Positions 1 to 5,072 of a stretch of 5,072 nucleotides of DNA are shown piece after piece; positions within the stretch are counted from its first letter, which is position 1, and each line of letters opens with the position of its first letter. This DNA is from Chloroflexota bacterium (GTDB lineage: Bacteria; Chloroflexota; UBA6077; JACQUR01), in NCBI GenBank assembly GCA_016210245.1, contig JACQUR010000495.1, forward strand, positions 1-5,072, in the 5' to 3' direction. Made by a program: the position numbers and the translations under genes. The notes beneath the pieces are model-generated. The model worked only from the letters and a program-made list of their open reading frames with translations. It was not told the origin of the DNA and ran no database searches.

Positions 1-152
1 CCGGACCCAAGAGCCACCGCGCCAGTCTCCTACTCTACCCCATGTCCAGCACAGTCCGTCACGGACCGCTGGCAGCGAACACCCCAGCTCGCCCCTCGCC
101 AGCCCCCAGCCCCCTGTATCCCGTGACCTCCCCTACACAGGCCACCCCAACG

Positions 153-170
153 GGTAGTGGCCCCACTACC
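153..170. repeat. Perfect 8-bp dyad with 2-bp spacer
   Basis: GGTAGTGG and CCACTACC are exact inverted copies separated by CC. The two-base centre is too short for a good RNA hairpin, which favours a protein-binding dyad over a terminator. It forms the first unit of the repeat cluster upstream of the nos operon. Confidence 0.5.
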
Positions 171-224
171 TGATGGGCTAGTGGCAGGACTACCCCGCGG
201 ATAGGGAGTACGACTACCCCGGCG
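153..224. repeat. Three imperfect ~24-bp tandem repeats, candidate operator
   Basis: The core ACTACC recurs at 165-170, 189-194 and 213-218, exactly 24 bp apart. Taken as 24-nt units, 153-176 and 177-200 agree at 16 of 24 positions, and 177-200 and 201-224 at 14 of 24, with GACTACCCCG identical in the last two. The block also contains dyads: GGTAGTGG-CC-CCACTACC (153-170), CCACTA...TAGTGG (163-168 with 179-184) and ACTnCCC-n7-GGGnAGT (189-209). Iterated dyads some 150-225 bp upstream of the first start codon suit binding of a dimeric regulator. The regulator is unknown, and the role is inference. Confidence 0.45.
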
Positions 225-378
225 GAGGTGGCACGGGCCGCGCCGGGGAGGGATGCTAGCAACATGGTCCTATTCATCTCTATCACGGCGGAGCGAGCCG
301 CGAGACAGGGAAGTGGGGTGGGCAGGCAATGAGTGCGAGTGAGAGCCCCCTGGTGGGGAGAGGGAGAGGAGGTCACCG

Positions 379-924
379 ATGAAGGCCTGGCTGGCGCCCA
401 TCGTCCTGGGGGTGCTGGTGATCGGCGCGGCCGTCTACGTGGTGCTCGCCACTCGGGTGCCACAGCCGACGGCTGTGGCCACAGTGGGCGGCGCCGCCGT
501 TCAAGGGCTCAAACGGGCGCCGGGCACCTGGCAGGCAGCGTCCATCAACGTGGGCGCGCCCGAAGCGAGCCTGGGCGCGCCGGACGTTACGATCGACATC
601 CAGGTCATGCGCCCGGTGTTCGTCCCCACCCAGATCAAGGTCAAGCAGGGGCAGGTGGTGACGTTGCGGTTGCACGGCCAGGACGACGGCCTGGCCGACC
701 TGCCGGAGCTCCAGGGCTCGGTGGGGCTCAAGGAGTTCAGCGGCCACGGTTTCCAGATCCTCGGTCCGTACGACGTGTGGGTGACCGGCATCCGCAAGGG
801 CGTGACCAAAGAGGTGACCTTCAAAGCAACGGTGGCCGGGGAGTTCCCCTTCGAGTGTGTGGTCTTCTGTAGCCCCTACCACCATGCGATGCAGGGGAAG
901 CTGATCGTTGAGGCAGCGCAGTAG
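379..924 (+). CDS. Membrane-anchored CuA cupredoxin (COX2/NosZ-C-like)
   Basis: This 181-residue protein has one N-terminal membrane helix (about residues 4-24, no lipobox cysteine) followed by an extracytoplasmic cupredoxin domain (about 68-178). The full binuclear CuA ligand set is visible: H123 in a GHGF context, then C160-x3-C164-x3-H168-x2-M171. The layout matches subunit II of ba3-type oxidases (single helix plus CuA domain) and the C-terminal domain of NosZ. Unlike both, it carries a longer, acidic loop (about 99-120) before H123. The residue midway between the cysteines is V162, where NosZ has tryptophan and most COX2 have glutamate. The ATG at 379 is set by AGGAGGT at 367-373. No oxidase subunit I gene follows; nosZ starts 22 nt downstream, so electron transfer to NosZ is the likely role (inference). 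Database annotation could read cytochrome c oxidase subunit II. Confidence 0.9.
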   Translation: MKAWLAPIVLGVLVIGAAVYVVLATRVPQPTAVATVGGAAVQGLKRAPGTWQAASINVGAPEASLGAPDVTIDIQVMRPVFVPTQIKVKQGQVVTLRLHGQDDGLADLPELQGSVGLKEFSGHGFQILGPYDVWVTGIRKGVTKEVTFKATVAGEFPFECVVFCSPYHHAMQGKLIVEAAQ

Positions 925-931
925 AGGCGCA

Positions 932-938
932 GGGGAGG
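932..938 (+). promoter_or_regulatory. Ribosome binding site fixing the nosZ start
   Basis: GGGGAGG lies 8 nt before the ATG at 947. In-frame alternatives are a TTG at 908, which overlaps the upstream gene and has no such site, and a GTG at 941, which is only 2 nt from the motif. The ATG at 947 is therefore preferred; it also puts the hydrophobic export segment close to the N-terminus. Confidence 0.8.
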
Positions 939-946
939 TTGTGATC

Positions 947-2914
947 ATGGCCTTGAAATCGAGCCCCCTGGTCCAGGGCGTGCTCACTCCGAAAGTGGTC
1001 GGCGCCCTGCTGGTGGGCCTCCTGCTGGGCACGCTCGTCTTCGGGGTGGTGCTGCCCTCCAGCGCGCGCGGCGCGGCGTCGTCGGGCGCCTACCAGCGGC
1101 CCTACCCGCTGCCCCACCAGTACTGGGCCAGGACCGACGAGTTCTACGTCTTCGCCAGCGGTGGACAGCAGGGCGGGCTCTACGTCTACGGCGTCCCGTC
1201 CATGAAGTACCTCTCGGAGATCCCGATCTTCAATCCCGACCAGGCCTGGGGCTGGACCCCGGAGGAGCCGAAGGTCCGCAAGATGCTGACCAACCCGTGG
1301 ACCGAGGAGGTGGTCACCCGCGGGGACACGCACCATCCGTCGCTGAGCAGGACCAATGGCGTCTACGATGGCCGCTGGCTGTTCATCAACGACAAGCTGC
1401 ACCCCAGGATCGCCCGCGTGGACCTGGATACCTTCCGCACCGGGCAGATCCTGTGGCTGCCCAACGGCAACGGCGGAGACCACGGCCTGAGCGTCAGCCC
1501 CAATTCCGACCTGCTCGTCCAGAACTTCGAGCACGAGCAGGTGCCGGATCCAGCTATCACCCAGCACCTGGGTCTCACCGTCGACCTGCTGAAGGGGCCC
1601 TACGTGGGTGCCTTCTCGGGCGTCAACATCGCTTCCGACGGCGCGATGAGCAACGCCTGGCAGGTCTGGGGCCCGTGGGGCTTCGACATGGTCCGGATCG
1701 GCTGGGGGAAGAGCGATGGCTGGATCGTGAGCACCTCGTACAACACCGAGCGGGCCCTCTCGGCCGTGCCGATGTTCGCACGCGACCACGACTACGCCTT
1801 CTTCTGGAACATCGCCAGCATCCGCAAGGCGGTGGCCGACGGGAAGTACGTGACCACGAAGCAGGCGCCGGACGTGCCGGTGGTGTCGTGGAAGGACGTG
1901 GAGGTGTACGTCACCCCGATCCCGCTCAACCCCCACGGCATCGACATCTCGCCCACCGGCAAGTACGTGATGACCTCCGGGAAGGCCACCACGCTCGTGG
2001 TCGCCATCGACTTCGAGAAGACGCTGGAGGCGATCCAGAACAAGCGCTTTATCGGCGACGACTTCGGCATCCCTATCCTGGATCCGGACGCGGTGCGCGC
2101 CGCCACCATGGATCTGGGCATGGGCCCCACCCACATCGAGTTCGACAACCAGGGCTACGCCTACGTCGGCTTCTTCGTGGACTCCGATATCAAGAAGGTG
2201 CCGCTGGGCGAGCCCTACACCAGGCTGCACAACAAGGAGCCCTGGAAAGTGGTGGACGTGCTGCCGGCCCACTTCAGCGTCGGGCACCTGCTGGTGCCGG
2301 GCGGCGACACGGCCCAGCCGTACGGCAAGTACGTCATCTCCATGAACAAGCTGACCAAGGACACCTTCCTGCCCCACGGCCCGCTGGAGAGCGAGAACCA
2401 CGAGCTGTACAACATCGAGCAGGTGCCGGCCCAGTTGATCGACCAGATGCCGCTGGGTCCGGAGACGCACTACTCCCAGGCGATCCCGGCCTCGCTGGTC
2501 GCGCCCCGGGTCAAGACGACCTACACCGAGGCGCGGGCGGTGGCGGCGGAGAAGCCGCGGGTCGAATACGACTACGCCGCCAGGGAAGTGCGGGTACACA
2601 TGACCGTGGTCCGCTCCTTCTTCACCCCGGACGCCTTCACCGTGCCCGAGGGGTGGAAGGTGAAGACCCGCCTGGTCAGCCAGGAGACGGCGATGGACAT
2701 CAGCCACGGGTTCGCCCTGGACGGCTACAACCTCTCCGTCTCGCTCGACCCGGGCGAGGTGAAAGACGTGGAGTGGGTGGCTGACAAGCCGGGCGTCCAC
2801 TGGTTCTACTGCATCTGGTTCTGCAGCGAGCTGCACATGGAGATGCGCGGGCGGGCGATCGTCGTCCCCCAGGCCGACTGGACGCCGGACAAGGAGACCC
2901 ACCTGGCCTCCTGA
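947..2914 (+). CDS. nosZ: Nitrous oxide reductase NosZ, Sec-type (clade II-like)
   Basis: This 655-residue enzyme reduces N2O to N2 on the outer face of the membrane. An N-terminal hydrophobic segment (about 17-36) without a twin-arginine motif implies Sec export; cleavage after A40 or A44 is possible, or it may stay as an anchor. The beta-propeller (about 50-530) holds seven histidines in the right contexts for the CuZ copper-sulfide site: H129 and H130 (GDTHHP), H179 (DHGL), H330 (PHGI), H396 (GPTH), H447 (VGHL) and H508 (ETHY). Their spacing closely follows characterised NosZ as I recall it. The C-terminal cupredoxin domain (about 545-640) has a complete CuA set: H587, C622, C626, H630 and M633, with W624 between the cysteines. 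No ligand is missing, so an active enzyme is expected. The lack of a Tat leader and the adjacent nosB-like gene point to clade II. Confidence 0.97.
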   Translation: MALKSSPLVQGVLTPKVVGALLVGLLLGTLVFGVVLPSSARGAASSGAYQRPYPLPHQYWARTDEFYVFASGGQQGGLYVYGVPSMKYLSEIPIFNPDQAWGWTPEEPKVRKMLTNPWTEEVVTRGDTHHPSLSRTNGVYDGRWLFINDKLHPRIARVDLDTFRTGQILWLPNGNGGDHGLSVSPNSDLLVQNFEHEQVPDPAITQHLGLTVDLLKGPYVGAFSGVNIASDGAMSNAWQVWGPWGFDMVRIGWGKSDGWIVSTSYNTERALSAVPMFARDHDYAFFWNIASIRKAVADGKYVTTKQAPDVPVVSWKDVEVYVTPIPLNPHGIDISPTGKYVMTSGKATTLVVAIDFEKTLEAIQNKRFIGDDFGIPILDPDAVRAATMDLGMGPTHIEFDNQGYAYVGFFVDSDIKKVPLGEPYTRLHNKEPWKVVDVLPAHFSVGHLLVPGGDTAQPYGKYVISMNKLTKDTFLPHGPLESENHELYNIEQVPAQLIDQMPLGPETHYSQAIPASLVAPRVKTTYTEARAVAAEKPRVEYDYAAREVRVHMTVVRSFFTPDAFTVPEGWKVKTRLVSQETAMDISHGFALDGYNLSVSLDPGEVKDVEWVADKPGVHWFYCIWFCSELHMEMRGRAIVVPQADWTPDKETHLAS

Positions 2915-2935
2915 GCGGCCGGGCGGAGACAGAAC

Positions 2936-2973
2936 GGTCTGGACCCCTGCCGCACACGGCAGGGGTCCAGACC
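2936..2973 (+). terminator. Perfect 17-bp hairpin between nosZ and nosB
   Basis: GGTCTGGACCCCTGCCG (2936-2952) and its exact reverse complement (2957-2973) enclose the loop CACA. The stem lies 21 nt after the nosZ stop and ends one base before the GAGAGGAGGG ribosome binding site of the next gene. No T-tract follows, so it is not a standard intrinsic terminator. It may be a partial attenuator or a 3' stabiliser that leaves nosZ message in excess over the downstream membrane proteins. Which of these applies cannot be decided from sequence; the structure itself is certain. Confidence 0.75.
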
Positions 2974-2990
2974 AGAGAGGAGGGCGTCCG

Positions 2991-3578
2991 ATGAAACACC
3001 AATGGCTCCTGGCCCTGTGCGCGGCAGCGCTCTTCGCCGTCTCGCTGATCTTCCCCTACTGGACGGCGGCGATGAAAGCACCCACCTATCCGGAAAAGAC
3101 CCTGACGCTCCAACTGTATCCCTTCAAGTACGAGGGCGACATCGAAGAGTGGAACCGGGTGGGCAGGCTGGTGGGCGTACACGTTCCGCCTCCGGTGCCG
3201 GAGCCGTTCTTCCAGCTCTTCCCGGCGGCGATCCTCGCCGCGGGCGTCCTGGGCCTGGCGACCGCGGCCAGCAAGCGCTGGCTCGCCCTGGCCGCCCTGT
3301 ATCCCTGGCTGGTGCTGGGCGTCCTGGGCATCTGGGGACAGTACACCCTGTACCTCTTCGGCCACAGCCTGGACCCCGAGCGGCCGTTGCATTACTTCGA
3401 CTCCTTCACCCCGCCGATCGTCGGCATCCTGACCCTCGGCAAGATCCAGACGTACCACTTCCCCAACGTGGGCTCGCTGCTCTTCAGCGTGGCCGGGGCG
3501 CTGTTGGTCCTGAACGCGTGGTGGGCCGGCAAGCTTCCGTTGCCGTGGCGTCGCGCTGTGTCTGTTTCCCAAAGATAA
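2991..3578 (+). CDS. nosB: NosB-like four-helix membrane protein
   Basis: This 195-residue protein has four predicted membrane helices (about 4-22, 77-93, 97-120 and 157-178) with one extracytoplasmic loop between helices 1 and 2. Features that I recognise from the membrane proteins next to clade II nosZ are APTYP (30-34), a GDIEEWN stretch (49-55) where relatives have GD-x-x-EIN, FGHSLDP (123-129) and FTPP (139-142). The NHYIGM-like segment usual after EIN is degenerate here (GRLVGVHV, 58-65). The family has no known catalytic site; in Wolinella a NosB is reported to matter for N2O respiration. The ATG at 2991 follows GAGAGGAGGG by 6 nt. Position directly after nosZ fits the clade II gene order. 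Family assignment is fairly good; mechanism is unknown. Confidence 0.72.
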   Translation: MKHQWLLALCAAALFAVSLIFPYWTAAMKAPTYPEKTLTLQLYPFKYEGDIEEWNRVGRLVGVHVPPPVPEPFFQLFPAAILAAGVLGLATAASKRWLALAALYPWLVLGVLGIWGQYTLYLFGHSLDPERPLHYFDSFTPPIVGILTLGKIQTYHFPNVGSLLFSVAGALLVLNAWWAGKLPLPWRRAVSVSQR

Positions 3579-3591
3579 GGAGGGGATCACC

Positions 3592-4956
3592 ATGCTGGCA
3601 GCAGGTCAGCGCGTCCAGAAGCGCCCAGCACTCACCCTGGCAGCGGGAGCGGTCTTCGCGCTCGCGCTGCTGGTGGTGGGCTACCGCTTGAGCGCGTGGC
3701 CCGAGCTTGGCGAACAGGCGGGCACGATCAGCGCCACCGACGTGGAGGGCTGCCTGCGGCGCGACTGCGACGTCCACTTCATCGCTACCCTGGCCACGCA
3801 GCAGTACGCGGAGCGTCTGGGCATCCGGGGCGAGGTCGAGCCCAGGCTGCGGACCGCGCAAGCGTTCGTGCTCTCCGCGACCGCGCACGTGGGCACGATC
3901 CGAGCGCTGTCGCTCGACAACAGCGTCTTCCTGCGCGCGGACGGGGTCACCTACCCGGCCGCAGCTCGGCCACTGCAGCTCACCACCCACCACAACACGT
4001 ACCTGGTCTTCTTCCCGCGCTACGACATGCGCGGGCGCCCGATCTTCGAGCAGCGCTCGGGCCAGTTCGAGGTCGTCGTCAAGGACCCGCAGGACAGGGA
4101 GGCGCCCGAGCACAGCCTCACTTTCCGCTTCCCCCTGCCGCTGGCGGGCAGTCCCAGCTCGGACCTGCCGCACGTGCTCATGGTCGTCGGCGCGGCCATG
4201 GCGGCGCTGCTCATCACCTGCACCCCCTGTCTGGTCGGTTCGCTGGCCGTGGGCTCGCTGGCCACCGGGACCGCTGCCAGCCTGGGGCGGCGCGAGGCGC
4301 TGGGGCGGCTGCGCGCGAGCGCGGTCCGGCAGACCCTCTCCTACCTGGCGGCGCTGATCGTCCTCTACCTGGCCGTGGCGATGGCGGTCAACCTCTTGAA
4401 GCTCGAGATCGACGACCTGCGCCCCGTCGAGTTCCTGGGCGGGCTGGCGCTGCTGGCCATCGGCGCCAGTTTCCTGCGCGCCTGGCCGCCGGTCGCCCGC
4501 CTCGAGGCCGCGCTGGCCCGGGCACTCCTCCAGCTCGTGCCCGGCTCCAGACGGGACGTGGCCCGCGAGCGCTCCCAGGTTGCCCTGGGACAGGGCGCTG
4601 CCTCGGCCATGGGCGCCTCGCTGGCCATGGTCTGCTCGGTGGCCGGCGCCCCGACCCTCAGTTCGGCCATCCTGCTCCCCCTGCTGGTCTACGCAGGCCT
4701 CAGCAGCCCATTCTGGGCCTTCCTGATCCTGCTGGTCTACCTCCTGGCATGTGCCGTCCCCTTCTTCTTCGTTGCCCTGGGGCTCGGGGAGTTCCTCTCG
4801 ACCGCGTCCGAGCGGGTGCGCGGCGGCCTGCTGGTCGCCAACGCCTGCCTGCTCGTCGGCCTGGGCCTCTTGCTGCTCTTCAGCCCCGGCGCCGTGGCCG
4901 ACGCGGTGGCCGCGCCTGCCCACCTGATGCTCTCGCCGCTGCGGTGGCTGCTATGA
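3592..4956 (+). CDS. CcdA/DsbD-like membrane protein with N-terminal exoplasmic domain
   Basis: This 454-residue protein begins with a membrane helix (about 13-31), followed by an extracytoplasmic, probably beta-rich domain (about 35-190) and six hydrophobic helices (about 195-217, 248-268, 280-296, 338-366, 371-397 and 411-431). The six-helix half resembles CcdA/DsbD thiol-reductant transporters: helix 1 has CTPC (C210, C213), and the fourth helix of this half has C348 before a glycine/proline turn, although C348 sits a few residues away from the usual position. The outer domain carries C54-x4-C59 just after the first helix, a possible thiol pair to receive electrons. The layout recalls DsbD without its C-terminal thioredoxin domain. 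AAGGAGGGG (3577-3585) overlaps the stop of the gene before it, indicating co-transcription and probably coupled translation. Likely role: reducing CuA cysteines or aiding copper-protein maturation (inference). Alternative: an unrelated six-helix metal transporter. Confidence 0.68.
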   Translation: MLAAGQRVQKRPALTLAAGAVFALALLVVGYRLSAWPELGEQAGTISATDVEGCLRRDCDVHFIATLATQQYAERLGIRGEVEPRLRTAQAFVLSATAHVGTIRALSLDNSVFLRADGVTYPAAARPLQLTTHHNTYLVFFPRYDMRGRPIFEQRSGQFEVVVKDPQDREAPEHSLTFRFPLPLAGSPSSDLPHVLMVVGAAMAALLITCTPCLVGSLAVGSLATGTAASLGRREALGRLRASAVRQTLSYLAALIVLYLAVAMAVNLLKLEIDDLRPVEFLGGLALLAIGASFLRAWPPVARLEAALARALLQLVPGSRRDVARERSQVALGQGAASAMGASLAMVCSVAGAPTLSSAILLPLLVYAGLSSPFWAFLILLVYLLACAVPFFFVALGLGEFLSTASERVRGGLLVANACLLVGLGLLLLFSPGAVADAVAAPAHLMLSPLRWLL

Positions 4957-4982
4957 CCTGTCACGCCTCCTGCCACAGCGCG

Positions 4983-5048
4983 GGGGCAGCCACAGGGGGC
5001 TGCCCCTACGAGGGGACGGCCGTAGGGGCAGCCCCCTGTGGCTGCCCC
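4983..5048. repeat. Perfect 28-bp inverted repeat with nested palindromes
   Basis: The left arm (4983-5010) and right arm (5021-5048) are exact reverse complements around a 10-nt loop. Each arm contains its own smaller palindrome, GGGGCAGCC with GGCTGCCCC (4983-4991/4998-5006 and 5025-5033/5040-5048). The structure starts 26 nt after the stop of the last gene. It could end transcription of the operon, but no T-tract follows. The CGTAGGGGC...GCCCCTACG design resembles dispersed palindromic (REP-like) repeats, which suggests a mobile or multi-copy intergenic element (inference). Confidence 0.8.
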
Positions 5049-5072
5049 GCCCCCTGTGGCTGCCCCGCCCCC
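5031..5072. repeat. 18-nt tandem repeat running off the window edge
   Basis: The unit GCCCCCTGTGGCTGCCCC occurs exactly at 5031-5048 and 5049-5066, and a third copy starts at 5067 (GCCCCC) and is cut by the window end. The first copy is also part of the right arm of the 28-bp inverted repeat, so the array probably grew from that palindrome by slippage. Total copy number is unknown. The unit is too short, and lacks spacers, for CRISPR. Confidence 0.8.

Larger units (their letters stand above)
1..378. other. Upstream non-coding region, no convincing gene
   Basis: I see no supportable gene here. Several frames stay open only because the sequence is GC-rich; they lack a ribosome binding site and the strong third-position GC bias of the four real genes. 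The first half is C-rich on the + strand and the last 80 bases are G-rich. A short dyad GTCCGT-C-ACGGAC lies at 54-66. Repeats with dyad symmetry lie at 153-224 (listed separately). There is no TTG trinucleotide in the region, so no normal -35 box can be placed. The only A/T-richer stretch is about 262-286 (TATTCA at 271-276, CTATCA at 280-285), which is the most likely -10 neighbourhood, but I do not call a promoter. No FNR/NNR-type TTGAT-N4-ATCAA site is visible. Confidence 0.7.

Noticed and set aside
1..173. Open + strand frame entering from the left edge and ending at a TGA at 171-173, with an ATG at 42
   Set aside because: The product would be Pro/Ser/Thr-rich. The ATG has no ribosome binding site, third-position GC is only about 70 percent, and the other two frames are also open for over 120 bases. 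A tail of an upstream gene cannot be excluded but is not supported.
262..286. Sigma-70 type promoter with a -10 box near 271-285
   Set aside because: No acceptable -35 element lies 16-18 bp upstream, and the -10 candidates match poorly.
59..463. 134-codon open frame on the - strand at the left
   Set aside because: It is Arg/Pro-rich and low in complexity, overlaps the start of the cupredoxin gene, and shows no recognisable domain; it is typical of GC-rich antisense shadows.
856..891. CVVFCSPYHHAM as a haem c binding site
   Set aside because: There is no CXXCH; the spacing C-x3-C-x3-H-x2-M is that of CuA.
908..946. Longer nosZ start at TTG 908
   Set aside because: It would overlap the upstream gene and add a charged stretch before the export segment, and it lacks a Shine-Dalgarno sequence; the ATG at 947 has GGGGAGG at good spacing.
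821..2902. 693-codon open frame on the - strand opposite nosZ
   Set aside because: It is a full antisense shadow of a well-recognised nosZ. The translation is rich in Arg, His, Val and Gly without domain structure.
3484..4923. 479-codon open frame on the - strand opposite the last gene
   Set aside because: It is a Gln/Glu/Arg-rich shadow of a gene with clear membrane helices on the + strand.
5031..5072. Tandem repeat as the start of a CRISPR array
   Set aside because: Units are 18 nt and directly adjacent with no spacers.

Overview
The window carries one compact four-gene operon on the + strand for bacterial nitrous oxide reduction. In order it encodes a membrane-anchored CuA cupredoxin (379-924), a complete Sec-type nitrous oxide reductase NosZ (947-2914), a four-helix membrane protein of the NosB type (2991-3578), and a six-helix CcdA/DsbD-like membrane protein with an extracytoplasmic N-terminal domain (3592-4956). 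Each gene has a strong purine-rich Shine-Dalgarno sequence and an ATG start. The genic gaps are 22, 76 and 13 nt. No gene is convincing on the - strand.

Host: the DNA is GC-rich with strong GC bias at third codon positions. NosZ is of the clade II (Sec-dependent) type, without a twin-arginine leader and with nosB next to it. The operon is followed by a CGTAGGGGC...GCCCCTACG-type palindrome, a style of dispersed repeat I associate with Chloroflexota and Cyanobacteria. A Chloroflexota-like (possibly thermophilic) bacterium or a neighbouring phylum is the best guess; this is inference and not proven by the window.

Layout: 1-378 holds no convincing gene. It contains a cluster of about 24-bp imperfect repeats with dyad symmetry (153-224) that could be an operator, then a G-rich leader running into the first ribosome binding site. 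379-4956 is the operon, with a perfect 17-bp hairpin between nosZ and nosB (2936-2973). 4957-5072 is non-coding: a perfect 28-bp inverted repeat with nested smaller palindromes, running into an 18-nt tandem repeat cut by the window edge.

How the genes may work together: NosZ reduces N2O to N2 at its CuZ site, fed by its own C-terminal CuA site. The upstream protein is a second, free-standing CuA domain tethered to the outer face of the membrane and could pass electrons from the respiratory chain to NosZ. NosB is a clade II accessory membrane protein of unclear mechanism. The CcdA/DsbD-like protein could move reducing equivalents across the membrane to keep the CuA cysteines reduced for copper loading. 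None of nosD, nosF, nosY, nosL, nosR or a CXXCH cytochrome is present in the window, so copper-sulfide centre assembly must be encoded elsewhere. The cupredoxin-nosZ-nosB-CcdA-like arrangement is the most interesting aspect of this region.
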